Shown piece by piece: positions 25,320 to 34,379 of a DNA stretch of 64,000 nt. The translations under genes and the position numbers were made by a program. Each line of letters begins with the position of its first letter. Position 1 is the first letter of the stretch. The notes under the pieces were generated by a model. The model did not search any database and had not been told where the DNA came from. It worked only from the letters and a program-made list of their open reading frames with translations. The DNA comes from 66-474 sp964489055. GTDB lineage: Bacteria > Pseudomonadota > Gammaproteobacteria > Xanthomonadales > Rhodanobacteraceae. The stretch covers positions 1 through 64,000 of the forward strand of contig CAZAXF010000003.1 in the NCBI GenBank assembly GCA_964489055.1. Direction: 5' to 3'.

Positions 25320-26366
25320 TCAGGTTGGTGTCGTCGCGAGCCGTCCGTGCCGTTTCGTGCCGGTTGCGGGCCCACGCGCGCCGCATGACGCGCGCACCAC
25401 CACCTCGCACGGCATGGTCGTCACGTCCGCTTCCGGTGTTTCCGGGTTTTCCAGTTGCATGACCAGCCGCTCCAGGGCGGCGTGCCCGAGGTCCGCGATC
25501 GCCACCCGCACGGTGGTCAGGGGCGGGTGCGTGTAGCGGGCGATCGGGATGTCGTCGAAGCCGGCCAGCGCGATTTCGTCGGGCACCGACACGCCGGCCT
25601 CGTTGAATGCCGACAGGCAGCCGATCGCCATCATGTCGTTGGCCGCGAACACGGCGTCCGGGCGTTTGCGCGCGGACAGCAGCGCGCGTCCGGCGCGGTG
25701 GCCGGATTCCTCGGTGTAGTCGCCCTGCAGGTAACGCGCGGTCACGCCGCGTTTCCCCGCGATGGTTTCCTGGAAGCCGCGGCGGCGCTCGCGCGCGTCG
25801 TGGTTGGCGCGGGGGCCGCCGATGAACGCCAGGCGGCGATGACCGCGCGCGAGCAGGTGCCGGGCCATGGCGCTGGCGCCGCCATGGTTGTCGATGTTGA
25901 CGTGGGCGCGGTGCAGGCCGTGTGGCGCGGTGTCGACCAGGACCGCCGGCAGGGTCGTGGCGAGGTACCGGCGCAGGTCGCGGGAGTCGAGGTGCGGCGA
26001 CATGATGATGATGCCGTCGACCCGACCCTGCATTGCGCGCAGGGCGTCCGCGGCTTCGTCGGCGCCGCCGTGCGAACTGGAAACCAGAAGGTGCAACCCG
26101 TGCGCGCGCGCGGCGAGGTCGATGCCCCGGATCAGCTCGGAAAAGAACTCACCGAACAGGTCGGGCAGCAGCGCGCCGACCGCCATCGTGCGCCGGGTCA
26201 CCAGGCTGCGCGCGGCGCCGGTGGGAACGTAGCGAAGGCGGGCCGCGACCTGCTGGACGCGCGCGCGCGTGGCCGGCGTCACCATCGGGCTGTTATTCAA
26301 CGCACGTGACACGGTCGCCACAGACACCCTTGCCTCCCGGGCGACGTCCCTGATCGTCACCGCCAC
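25320..26366 (-). CDS. LacI family transcriptional regulator
   Basis: A 348-residue regulator. The helix-turn-helix is TIRDVAREARVSVATVSRAL (residues 4-23) with hinge helix near RARVQQVAARL. The periplasmic-binding-like effector domain runs from about 60 to 330 (GALLPDLFGEFFSELIRGID, PDAVFAANDMMAIGCL, IALAGFDDIPIARYTHPPLTTV). The start is GTG at 26366, preceded by GGAGGGG; upstream codons read into the promoter. It heads the lacI-TonB receptor-DUF4185 operon, and its promoter carries a TGTAAACGTTTTCA operator, so autorepression is likely. The same site type at three other loci makes it the probable regulator of the whole glycan region. The inducer is unknown. Confidence 0.92.
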   Translation of the reverse strand: MAVTIRDVAREARVSVATVSRALNNSPMVTPATRARVQQVAARLRYVPTGAARSLVTRRTMAVGALLPDLFGEFFSELIRGIDLAARAHGLHLLVSSSHGGADEAADALRAMQGRVDGIIIMSPHLDSRDLRRYLATTLPAVLVDTAPHGLHRAHVNIDNHGGASAMARHLLARGHRRLAFIGGPRANHDARERRRGFQETIAGKRGVTARYLQGDYTEESGHRAGRALLSARKRPDAVFAANDMMAIGCLSAFNEAGVSVPDEIALAGFDDIPIARYTHPPLTTVRVAIADLGHAALERLVMQLENPETPEADVTTMPCEVVVRASCGARGPATGTKRHGRLATTPT

Positions 26367-26435
26367 AGTCGTCCCCCCTCCGAGCCATCGGTCATTCGGG
26401 GTCTCCAGGTCTCCCCGGCGCCCCGGTCGAGGTCG

Positions 26436-26464
26436 AATGTAAACGTTTTCAATGACAATTGCAA
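26436..26464 (-). promoter_or_regulatory. Promoter with LacI operator ahead of lacI-TonB receptor
   Basis: Minus strand: -35 TTGCAA (26464-26459), 17-base spacer, -10 TACATT (26441-26436). The operator TGTAAACGTTTTCA at 26438-26451 covers the -10 side. It is placed 72 bases before the lacI GTG and matches the layout ahead of the decayed lacI at 20096-20124 almost exactly. Confidence 0.75.
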
Positions 26465-26494
26465 AGGCCTCCCGGTTGGTGGCCGGCCACGGCG

Positions 26495-28783
26495 TCACCC
26501 GCGCCCGGCCCGGATCGCCGGTGCGTGGCGAGGAGCCTTCGGTGGTGCGGAAGCCTTGCCGGCCGGCGTGTTCCGGTCCGGCCCGGCGGCGGCGTCCGGA
26601 ACCGGCGTCACGCGCAGTGCGCCGATGTGCGCCTTGTTCAGCGGTCCGCTGGCGCCGCCCTGGCCGGCCGTGTAATGGGAAAAATGCGCAAGGTCACTCA
26701 TGTTGAAGCCCTGCTGCAGCGAGAACGTGCAACGGGCGTGGGCGGGTGCCGCAAGGGTGCCGGTGGTGGAAAGCTGCATGCCGCGGCTTTGCGGCATCAC
26801 GATCGGGATCGTCTGCTGCGGAACGCTGCTGCAATCGACCACGAGCCGCTTCACGGCGGCCGTGATCCCGGTGTTGATGGGACCGTGGTCGTTGGCGTAG
26901 TCCAGCGCCACCCGGTAGCGGCCGCCGGCGGGCGCGGTCCAGCTTCGCGGCCACGGGCCGGTCACATCGAACGCGTCGCCAACGCAGGTTGCCGGGCTGG
27001 GCAGCGATTCGAGGCCGTGTTCGCCAAGGCGGGCCAGGCGAAGGCAATGGCGCGCCGGTGACGCCGGCAGCGTCCACGTCGCGCCGGGCGGGCCGTGACG
27101 GCGGCCGTCAACGTACAGCACGTTCCGGCCCCCAGCGGCGCGCACCCGCCACGTCTGGCCCTCGCGTGTCACCGTCGGCGCGGGCGGCGCTTCGGGTGCA
27201 TACATCGGCGCGCCCGTGTGCAGCGGCAGCGCCGGAACGTGGACGGCTTTCAAGGCAACCGTGGTGTGCATGCCTTCCTGCGTGACGGTGCCGGCGACCA
27301 GCAGGTTGCCGTCGAGGGATTGCGGGCGTCGCAAGGTGATGCGCCGGTGCGGCAGGTCCAGCGTGATGGTGTGGCGCTTGCCGAACAGGGTCGGCACCAG
27401 CGACACCGGCAGCTTGGGCTCGACCTTGCCGCCGGAGGTGAGTCCGAACACGCCTTCGGTCACCATGTCCAGGTAGCCTGCGACCGACCACAACTGGCGC
27501 GGCGAATTGACCACCGGGCCGCTCAGCCTGCCCTCGTCCACGTGCACGGCCTGGCTCAGCATGGCGTAGTTTTCCATGTTGGAACCGGCCAGCGCGGGGC
27601 CGCGCATCAGCGAGCGGACCTGGCGCGCGATCAGCGCCGGATCGTCCACCTTGCGTGCGGCGCGCAACGCGTAGGCGCTGACGAACGGCCAGATCGCGCG
27701 GTTGTGGTAGATCGGCTGGTCGGCCCGCTCGGGCCAGATCACCGGGCTGCCGGCAGGCCACACGGGATAGTGCGCAAGCGATTGGCGCGCGCGTGCCCGA
27801 TCGGCGACGCCGCTGGTGATCGCAAGCGAGATCCCCAGCAGGTCGTAGGTGTCGACCGGCAGGCCGTCGCCGCCGAGGTAGCTCATGTACATGCCGCGAT
27901 CGGCGCGCCAGAAATGCGCGTTGATGGCCTGCTTCAGTGCCGCTGCCTGCCGACGGTATCGCGCGGCGGACGAATCGTGGCGCGCGTCGGCCATCCGCGC
28001 GGCCAGGCGCAGCGCCTGGTAGTGCAGCACGTTGGTCGAGAGCGCGAAGGACTGCGCGATGAACACCACGTTGTCCTTCGTCCAGGCGGGATAGGTCTGC
28101 TCGCGCCAGTCCAGGAACGAGGTCTCGCCGCGGTACAGGCCGAGGTGCGCGTCGAAGGCGTATTCGCGATCCTGCGCGAGCGTGTCTTGCAACGCCCGCC
28201 ACACCTTGCCGGCGAAGGCCTTGTCGCCGAGCAGGTGGCGCGCGCCCAGGAACCACGCGACGCGGTCGGTGCTGATGGGCCAGCTTCCGCCCGAGCCGGT
28301 GTCCTGCATGGGATAAAGCCGTCCTGAATCCGGGCCCTGCGGCACGTCTTTCGCGCGCACGCCGGAGAGCTTGAACAGCAGCGATGCGCGCGCCCGCGCC
28401 GGGTCGTAGCGCCAGATGCCGAGGTCGATCGAATACGAAGTGTCGCGCGTCCACACGTAGGGCCACTTCACGCCGGTGACGAAGCAGTGGCAGGGCATCG
28501 GCCGGCCGTGGTCGTAGGCGGGGTCGCGCACCGCCGCCACCGAATCCTCGTCCAGCTCCTGCCGCGCCATCGCGAACAGGCCGTCGAACAGCGGGCTCGC
28601 GGTGTGGGTGGCCGCGCGCGCGGGCGAAATGTCGCGCTCGCCGAACGGCCCCTTGAGCCGGTAGCCGCCGTTCGCGGTGCGCGACATGGAAGCGGTCTGC
28701 CCGCGCCACTCGAGGCTCGCGTGCCATGCAGGCGGCGCCGGTGCGGCTGCCGTCGCCAGCGCCAGCAGGATGCCCGGGATCAT
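26495..28783 (-). CDS. Secreted six-hairpin (alpha/alpha)6-barrel glycosidase-like protein
   Basis: A 762-residue protein with a short signal peptide (residues 1 to about 16). The central domain (about 70-480) has the look of a six-hairpin glycosidase: VTGVKWPYVWTRDTSYSIDL (Arg-Asp pair as in amylo-glucosidase/GH63-like enzymes), GSWPISTDRVAWFLGARHLL, SFLDWREQTYPAWT and PVIWPERADQPIYHNRAIWP. A beta-rich C-terminal half and a Lys/Pro-rich tail follow. I cannot assign a GH family with certainty; relatives of GH63, GH37 or mannosylglycerate-hydrolase-like proteins are the best guesses. It starts 13 bases after the GH39 gene, so the two are one operon. Confidence 0.7.
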   Translation of the reverse strand: MIPGILLALATAAAPAPPAWHASLEWRGQTASMSRTANGGYRLKGPFGERDISPARAATHTASPLFDGLFAMARQELDEDSVAAVRDPAYDHGRPMPCHCFVTGVKWPYVWTRDTSYSIDLGIWRYDPARARASLLFKLSGVRAKDVPQGPDSGRLYPMQDTGSGGSWPISTDRVAWFLGARHLLGDKAFAGKVWRALQDTLAQDREYAFDAHLGLYRGETSFLDWREQTYPAWTKDNVVFIAQSFALSTNVLHYQALRLAARMADARHDSSAARYRRQAAALKQAINAHFWRADRGMYMSYLGGDGLPVDTYDLLGISLAITSGVADRARARQSLAHYPVWPAGSPVIWPERADQPIYHNRAIWPFVSAYALRAARKVDDPALIARQVRSLMRGPALAGSNMENYAMLSQAVHVDEGRLSGPVVNSPRQLWSVAGYLDMVTEGVFGLTSGGKVEPKLPVSLVPTLFGKRHTITLDLPHRRITLRRPQSLDGNLLVAGTVTQEGMHTTVALKAVHVPALPLHTGAPMYAPEAPPAPTVTREGQTWRVRAAGGRNVLYVDGRRHGPPGATWTLPASPARHCLRLARLGEHGLESLPSPATCVGDAFDVTGPWPRSWTAPAGGRYRVALDYANDHGPINTGITAAVKRLVVDCSSVPQQTIPIVMPQSRGMQLSTTGTLAAPAHARCTFSLQQGFNMSDLAHFSHYTAGQGGASGPLNKAHIGALRVTPVPDAAAGPDRNTPAGKASAPPKAPRHAPAIRAGRG

Positions 28784-28796
28784 GCCGGCATACCGG

Positions 28797-30377
28797 TCAT
28801 GGCGACTTCGCGTTGTCGCCGGGCGCGATCTTCACCACCACGAGGCCCTGCGGCGGCACGCTGAGCGCGAGTTTCCCGTCGTGCACGGCGAACTGCTGCG
28901 TCGCCGCCGGCTGGCCGGCCGCGCGCAACTGCGCGATCTGGCTGCGGCTGGGGAAGGCCGGTCGACCCATCCTGTCGTAAAGGGCGATCACGTTGCCGTG
29001 GGTTGCATCCAGTCGCCACACGGTGGCGGTGGCCGATCCGTCGAGGTGGGCGATTCTCACCTTGAAGTCCTTCGTCGCACCTTCGGGCGCGCCCGGGGTA
29101 TAGGTCGACCCGTGGGCGACCGGCGGCGCGTAGTTCCACAGCGCCAGCACCAGCGCGCCATCGGTGTTGCGCGTGGCCAGCGCGCTGTCCGAATCCAGCG
29201 GCAGGCGGGTGTGCCCGAGCCGGTGCAGCATCGCGAAGGCATTGAAGGACGGTTTGGGGATGCGGTACTCGGCGATCAGGCCGAATCCGCCGTAGAACGG
29301 GGTCCTGGGCACGCCCTGTTCCTCGAACACGTCCGAGAACGTCCAGTAGCTCATCATTGCCACCTTGCCCGCGCAGGCGCGGATGTTGTTGGCCATCCAC
29401 GGCCCCATGAACACGGTGTCGGTGACGTTCGGCAGGTTTGCGTAGGACGCGTTGTACTCGCTGAAGACCAGCGGCAGCTTCGGGTACGGCGAGGCGAGGA
29501 TCTGCTTGTGGACCTTGTCGACGGCGCGGCAGACCATGTCCCTGCGCGAGATGTGTTCGTCGGTGTGGAACACGTTCTCGGCGGTGTCGTCGCCGTACAC
29601 GTGGGTGCTGACGAAATCGACCGGCACGTGGTTCTCGTGCACGTGCGCGAGGAAGGCCGGAATCCATGCAGCCTGGGCCGTGGCCGGGCCGCCCACGCGG
29701 ATGCGCGGGCTGACCGACTTCAGCGCGCGCACGGTGTGGTCGTACAGCTTGAAGTAGGTCGCCTGCGCGGGCTTGCCGCCCCAGAAGTCGATGTTGGGCT
29801 CGTTCCAGACCTCGAAGTACCAGCTCGCGACCTCGTCGATGCCGTAGCGATCGACCAGGTGCTTCGCGAAGGCGCGGATCATCGCGTCCCACTCGGCGTA
29901 GTCCTTCGGTGGCATCACGTTGGGGTGGTACCAGAAGCTGTGGTGCTGCGAGGGATCCGAACTCATCGCCAGCGGCATGAAGCTCAGCTCCACGAAGGGC
30001 TTCACGCCCGCGGCCAGCAGGCCGTCGTAGATCTGGTCCACGTAGGAAAAGTTGTAGTGGATCTTTCCGTCCTTGCCGCGCTCGGCCAGGCCCACGTCGC
30101 GGTCGAAGATGCCGTGGAAGCGCACGTATTTGAATCCCGTGGCCTGGTGCACGGTATCGAGATCCTTGCGGTAGTCGTCGCGCAGCGCCAGCACCGCGCG
30201 GCCCGAGCCGAACATCTGCTCCCAGAAGTGCGGGAACGGCGTGCCCCTGGCCCCGGCGTCCAGCGTGACGTGCACGGTCTGCGCGGGCGGCGCGGCCAGC
30301 GCGATGCCGCCGGTCGCCAGCAGCGCGAATGCCGCCAGGCCCAATGCAAGATGACGAATACCCTCAAGGCGTTTCAT
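28797..30377 (-). CDS. Secreted GH39 family glycosidase (beta-xylosidase-like)
   Basis: A 526-residue protein with a signal peptide (residues 1-28, ending GIALAA). The GH39 TIM barrel follows: FKYVRFHGIFDRDVGL, then acid/base Glu in YFEVWNEPNID (about residue 178) and nucleophile Glu in LPLVFSEYNASY (about 278), then a C-terminal beta-sandwich. GH39 enzymes include beta-xylosidases, but also beta-glucosidases and others, so the sugar is uncertain. The ATG at 30377 has GGGGAG upstream. The gene diverges from the sugar porter with an operator-bearing promoter between them, and the six-hairpin gene is co-transcribed behind it. Confidence 0.88.
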   Translation of the reverse strand: MKRLEGIRHLALGLAAFALLATGGIALAAPPAQTVHVTLDAGARGTPFPHFWEQMFGSGRAVLALRDDYRKDLDTVHQATGFKYVRFHGIFDRDVGLAERGKDGKIHYNFSYVDQIYDGLLAAGVKPFVELSFMPLAMSSDPSQHHSFWYHPNVMPPKDYAEWDAMIRAFAKHLVDRYGIDEVASWYFEVWNEPNIDFWGGKPAQATYFKLYDHTVRALKSVSPRIRVGGPATAQAAWIPAFLAHVHENHVPVDFVSTHVYGDDTAENVFHTDEHISRRDMVCRAVDKVHKQILASPYPKLPLVFSEYNASYANLPNVTDTVFMGPWMANNIRACAGKVAMMSYWTFSDVFEEQGVPRTPFYGGFGLIAEYRIPKPSFNAFAMLHRLGHTRLPLDSDSALATRNTDGALVLALWNYAPPVAHGSTYTPGAPEGATKDFKVRIAHLDGSATATVWRLDATHGNVIALYDRMGRPAFPSRSQIAQLRAAGQPAATQQFAVHDGKLALSVPPQGLVVVKIAPGDNAKSP

Positions 30378-30463
30378 GGCAACTCCCCGCTCGCTGGGGC
30401 TTTCATCCGCGCCGCGACCGCAGGGCCGGAACCCGGTGACGGCAGGCGCCGGAGTGCGTGGGC

Positions 30464-30493
30464 TGGACACGGGCCGATGAAAGCGTTTACATT
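30464..30493 (+). promoter_or_regulatory. Promoter with LacI operator ahead of the sugar porter-GH3 unit
   Basis: Plus strand: -35 TGGACA (30464-30469), 18-base spacer, -10 TACATT (30488-30493), with operator TGAAAGCGTTTACA at 30478-30491. The orientation matches the lacI and decayed-lacI promoters and points to the sugar porter. Lying in the 217-base divergent spacer, it may also repress the GH39 operon on the other strand. Confidence 0.7.
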
Positions 30494-30594
30494 CGGCCCC
30501 GAGTCTCGCCGATTCGCGCCTGCACGTCCAGTGGGGTATCGAAGGAACGTGCAGGCGACCGGTTGCGGCGCCAGGATGCTGGGGAGTCTTGTTG

Positions 30595-32019
30595 GTGAAA
30601 CCTGCCTCGAACATGCCCGACGACCGTTCCGGACGCGCCAGTCTGCGCGTGATCCTCATCGCCGCCGCCGCCGCGCTGGGCGGTTTCCTGTTCGGCTTCG
30701 ACACCGCGGTCATCAACGGCGCGGTGGATGCGCTCGGGCAGGCGTTCGACCTGGGACCGGTGGTGAAGGGCTTCGCGGTGTCCCTGGCGCTGCTCGGCTC
30801 GGCGCTGGGTGCCTGGTATGCCGGCGCGCTGGCGGACCGTTTCGGCCGGGTGCGCACCATGCAGGTCGCGGCGGTGCTGCTGGCCGCCGGCGCGGTCGGC
30901 GCCGGGTTTGCCGGATCGGTGGAATGGCTGATCCTGTGGCGCATCGTGGCCGGCATCGGCATCGGCGTGGCCTCGGTGGTGGCGCCGGCCTACATCGCCG
31001 AGGTCTCGCCGGCCTGGATCCGCGGCCGGCTGGGTTCGATGCAACAGCTTGCGATCGTGCTCGGCATCTTCGCCGCGCTGCTGAGCGATGCCTGGTTGGC
31101 CCACGCCGCGGGCGGCGCCAGCCAGCCGCTGTGGCTGGGGGTGGCATCGTGGCGCTGGATGTTCGTGGTCGGGGTGATCCCGGCGGCGATCTACGGCGGC
31201 CTGGCGCTGACCGTGCCCGAATCGCCGCGCCACCTGGTGGCGCGCGGGCGAAGCGAGGAGGCCCTGGCCGTGCTGCGGCGGGTGCTGGACCTGGACTCCG
31301 AATCCGCCCTGCGCGGCAAGTTGGCCGACATCGAGGTCAGCCTCAAGCGCGAGCACAAGCCGCGCTGGGGCGATCTCGTCGGCGGCCGCGGCGGGCTGCT
31401 GCCGATCGTGTGGGTGGGCATCATCCTGTCGGTGTTCCAGCAGTTCGTCGGCATCAACGTGATCTTCTACTACTCCACGATGCTGTGGCACTCGGTGGGC
31501 TTCAGCGAGGCCGATTCGTTCACGCTCACGGTGATCACCTCGATCGTGAACGTGGTGGTGACACTGGTGGCGATCGCGCTGGTGGACAAGGTCGGGCGCA
31601 AGCCATTGCTGTTGACCGGATCGGCCGGCATGGCGATCACCCTGGCGCTGATGGCGTGGTGTTTCTCGCAGGCCACCGGCAGCGGCGCCAACATCAGCCT
31701 GCCCGCACCATGGGGCGTCACCGCACTGGCTGCGGCCAATGCCTACGTGGTGTTCTTCGGCGTGAGCTGGGGGCCGGTTGTGTGGGTGCTGCTGGGCGAG
31801 ATGTTTCCCAACCGCATCCGCGCGATGGCGCTGGCGGTGGCGGCCGCGGCGCAATGGCTGGCCAACTTCGCGATCACCAGCACCTTCCCGGTGATGGCGC
31901 AGTTCAGCCTGCCGTTCTCCTACGGCGTGTACGCGTTGTTCGCGACCCTGTCGCTGCTGTTCGTGTGGCGGTTCGTGCGCGAAACCCGCGGGGTGGAGCT
32001 GGAGGACATGCCCGGGTAG
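30595..32019 (+). CDS. Sugar porter family MFS transporter
   Basis: A 474-residue twelve-span carrier of the sugar porter subfamily. It shows GGFLFGFDTAVINGA in span 1, ADRFGRVRTM between spans 2 and 3, PESPRHLVARGR after span 6, QQFVGINVIFYYSTMLW in span 7, and DKVGRKPLLL in the second half. These are the classic XylE/GalP/GLUT landmarks for proton-coupled monosaccharide uptake. The GTG at 30595 follows GGGGAG by 8 bases; a TTG at 30589 and an ATG at 30613 are alternatives. It precedes the GH3 gene by 5 bases and would import the glucose or xylose released outside or in the periplasm. Confidence 0.92.
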   Translation: MKPASNMPDDRSGRASLRVILIAAAAALGGFLFGFDTAVINGAVDALGQAFDLGPVVKGFAVSLALLGSALGAWYAGALADRFGRVRTMQVAAVLLAAGAVGAGFAGSVEWLILWRIVAGIGIGVASVVAPAYIAEVSPAWIRGRLGSMQQLAIVLGIFAALLSDAWLAHAAGGASQPLWLGVASWRWMFVVGVIPAAIYGGLALTVPESPRHLVARGRSEEALAVLRRVLDLDSESALRGKLADIEVSLKREHKPRWGDLVGGRGGLLPIVWVGIILSVFQQFVGINVIFYYSTMLWHSVGFSEADSFTLTVITSIVNVVVTLVAIALVDKVGRKPLLLTGSAGMAITLALMAWCFSQATGSGANISLPAPWGVTALAAANAYVVFFGVSWGPVVWVLLGEMFPNRIRAMALAVAAAAQWLANFAITSTFPVMAQFSLPFSYGVYALFATLSLLFVWRFVRETRGVELEDMPG

Positions 32020-32024
32020 GCGCC

Positions 32025-34379
32025 ATGGTGCTGTCGCTGCCGAACGGATCGCCAAGGGCGCGCGGCCATGGTCGCCGTGGTCCGTCGGTGCGCGGGTTCG
32101 CCGTGCGGACCATCGTTGCTGGTTTCGCGCTGGCCACGGCGCTGTCCGCATTGGCAATGCCGGCATTGGCCGCTGCTTCCGGCGCGACGACGACCGCGCC
32201 TGCGCATGACGAGGCGGCGATGCACGCGTTCGTCGATCACCTGATGCAGCGGATGACGCTGGAGGAAAAGATCGGCCAGCTCACGATCGTCGGCAGTGGC
32301 CTGTCGCAGGACCAACTCGAACGCTGGATCCGGGAAGGCCGCGTCGGTGGCACCAACGGGGTGCTGCAGCAGGCCGACGTGCTGGCCTACACGCGCCACA
32401 TGCAGCAACAGGCGTTGCGCTCGCGCCTCGGCATCCCGCTGTGGTTCATGGGCGATGTTTGCCACGGGTTCCGCACCGTGTTTCCGGTTCCACTTGCCAT
32501 GGCCGCGACCTGGGATCCGGCGCTCTACCGCGAGGTGGATCGCGCAGCGGCGGTCGAGGCCACTGCGGCGGGCGTGGACTGGTCGTTCTGCCCGATGGTC
32601 GACATCAGCCGCGATCCGCGCTGGGGCCGGGTGGTCGAGGGCGCCGGAGAGGATCCGTTTCTCGGCAGCGCCATGGCCGCGGCCCAGGTCCGGGGCCTGC
32701 AGGGCGAGGACCTTGCCGCGCCCGACACCATGATGGCCACCGTCAAGCACTTTGCCGGCTACGGCGCCGCGGAAGCCGGGCGCGACTACAACTCGACCTG
32801 GATACCGCCGCGCGAATTCCGCGACGTGTACCTTCCCCCGTACCACGCCGCCGTCGACGCCGGTGCCGCGGCGGTGATGCCCTCGCTGAGCGCGCTGGAC
32901 TATCTGCCGGCGACCGCCGACCGGCACCTGCTGACCGGCATCCTGCGCGATCAATGGGGCTTCAAGGGTCCCGCGGTTTCCGACTACGACGCGATCCCGG
33001 ACCTCATCCACCATGGCGTGGCGGATTCGCTCACCGACGCGGCGCGCCAGGCGCTCGCGGCCGGCGTCGACATCGACCTGCACAGCGCGACGTACCTGAA
33101 GGAGCTTCCGAACCTGGTGGAAAGCGGCGCGGTGCCCGAGGCGGAAGTCGATGCCGCGGTGCGCCGCGTGCTGGTGGCGAAATACCGGCTGGGTTTGTTC
33201 CAGGATCCGTTCCGCTATGGCGACCGCGCAACGGAGCGGCGCGTGACGCGCTCCGCTGCGCATCTTGCCTTGGCGCGCAAGGCGGCCCGCGAATCGATGG
33301 TGCTGCTGGAAAACCAAAACGGCGTGTTGCCGCTGGCGCGGCGCGGACGCATTGCGGTGATCGGCCCGCTCGCCGATGCGTCGGTGGCCATGCAAAGCAC
33401 CATGCCCGCGCTCGGCAGGCCGGCCAACGTGGTGACCATCCTCGAGGGCATCCGCGCCGGGGCCGGGGCCGCGGTGCGGGTCGATTACGCCAAGGGAGTC
33501 GGCTCCGACGCCGGCAGCGACGACGCGGACATCGCCGCCGCCGTGAAGCTGGCGAAGGCTTCCGATGTCGCCGTACTGGTGCTGGGCGAGGACCGCGCCA
33601 TGATCGGCGAGGGCAACAGCGTGGCGCATCTTGGCCTGCCGGGCCACCAGCTTGCGCTTGCCAAAGCCGTCAAGGCCACGGGCACACCGATCGTCGTGGT
33701 GCTGGTCAACGGGCGGCCGCTGGCGATCCCGTGGCTGGCGGCGCACGCCGACGCGATCCTCGAAGCCTGGAATCCGGGCGACGAGGGCGGTCCCGCGGTG
33801 GCCGACCTGCTGTTCGGCGATCACGATCCATCCGGAAAACTTCCGATCACCTTTCCGCGCTCGGTCGGCCAGGTGCCGATCTACTACGCGCACCTTGAAA
33901 CCGGCCGGCCCTACGATCCCGAGAACCCCGCCTATACGACCCGCTACGTCGACGCACCGAATTCACCCCTGTACCCGTTCGGGTACGGACTGGCCTACAC
34001 GCGCTTCGCGTTCGGTCCGCTGCATCTGGATCGTGACACGCTGGTGCCGGGCGGCAAGCTCGCGGTGCGCGTGCGCGTGCGCAACACCGGCAAGCGGCGC
34101 GGTACCGAAGTGGTGCAGTTGTACCTGCGCGACCGGGTCGCCGACGTCAGCCGGCCGGTGCGCCAGTTGCGCGGCTTCCGGCGCGTCACGCTGGCGCCCG
34201 GCGAATCGCGGCAGGTGACGTTCACGATCACGCCGTCCATGCTGGCATTCACCCGCCGCGACATGAGTTGGGGCACCGAGCCCGGCGTCTACGACGTGTA
34301 CGTGGGCGGCGATTCGACCGCTACCGACCACGCGCGCTTCACGCTGGTCGCGCCGCACGCTGACGGTACGGCGCGCTGA
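32025..34379 (+). CDS. bglX: Exported GH3 beta-glucosidase (BglX-like)
   Basis: A 784-residue GH3 enzyme. A long positively charged N-terminus and a hydrophobic stretch (about residues 30-48, ending LAAASG) predict periplasmic export. Blocks include MTLEEKIGQLT, the MVDISRDPRWGRVVEGAGEDP signature, TVKHFAGYGAAEAGRDYN, and nucleophile Asp in GPAVSDYDAI. The C-terminal (alpha/beta)6 sandwich and fibronectin-III-like domain (LAPGESRQVTF, MSWGTEPGVYDVYVG) are complete, matching E. coli BglX in length. The ATG at 32025 is 5 bases after the sugar porter stop; GTGs near 32088-32104 could be the real start. It should trim beta-gluco-oligosaccharides to glucose for the adjacent carrier. Confidence 0.9.
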   Translation: MVLSLPNGSPRARGHGRRGPSVRGFAVRTIVAGFALATALSALAMPALAAASGATTTAPAHDEAAMHAFVDHLMQRMTLEEKIGQLTIVGSGLSQDQLERWIREGRVGGTNGVLQQADVLAYTRHMQQQALRSRLGIPLWFMGDVCHGFRTVFPVPLAMAATWDPALYREVDRAAAVEATAAGVDWSFCPMVDISRDPRWGRVVEGAGEDPFLGSAMAAAQVRGLQGEDLAAPDTMMATVKHFAGYGAAEAGRDYNSTWIPPREFRDVYLPPYHAAVDAGAAAVMPSLSALDYLPATADRHLLTGILRDQWGFKGPAVSDYDAIPDLIHHGVADSLTDAARQALAAGVDIDLHSATYLKELPNLVESGAVPEAEVDAAVRRVLVAKYRLGLFQDPFRYGDRATERRVTRSAAHLALARKAARESMVLLENQNGVLPLARRGRIAVIGPLADASVAMQSTMPALGRPANVVTILEGIRAGAGAAVRVDYAKGVGSDAGSDDADIAAAVKLAKASDVAVLVLGEDRAMIGEGNSVAHLGLPGHQLALAKAVKATGTPIVVVLVNGRPLAIPWLAAHADAILEAWNPGDEGGPAVADLLFGDHDPSGKLPITFPRSVGQVPIYYAHLETGRPYDPENPAYTTRYVDAPNSPLYPFGYGLAYTRFAFGPLHLDRDTLVPGGKLAVRVRVRNTGKRRGTEVVQLYLRDRVADVSRPVRQLRGFRRVTLAPGESRQVTFTITPSMLAFTRRDMSWGTEPGVYDVYVGGDSTATDHARFTLVAPHADGTAR

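Noticed and set aside
28677..32024. Very long plus-strand open frame running into the GH3 gene
   Set aside because: It is antisense to the GH39 and six-hairpin genes and out of frame with the sugar porter. The translation lacks protein-like composition before the GH3 start at 32025.
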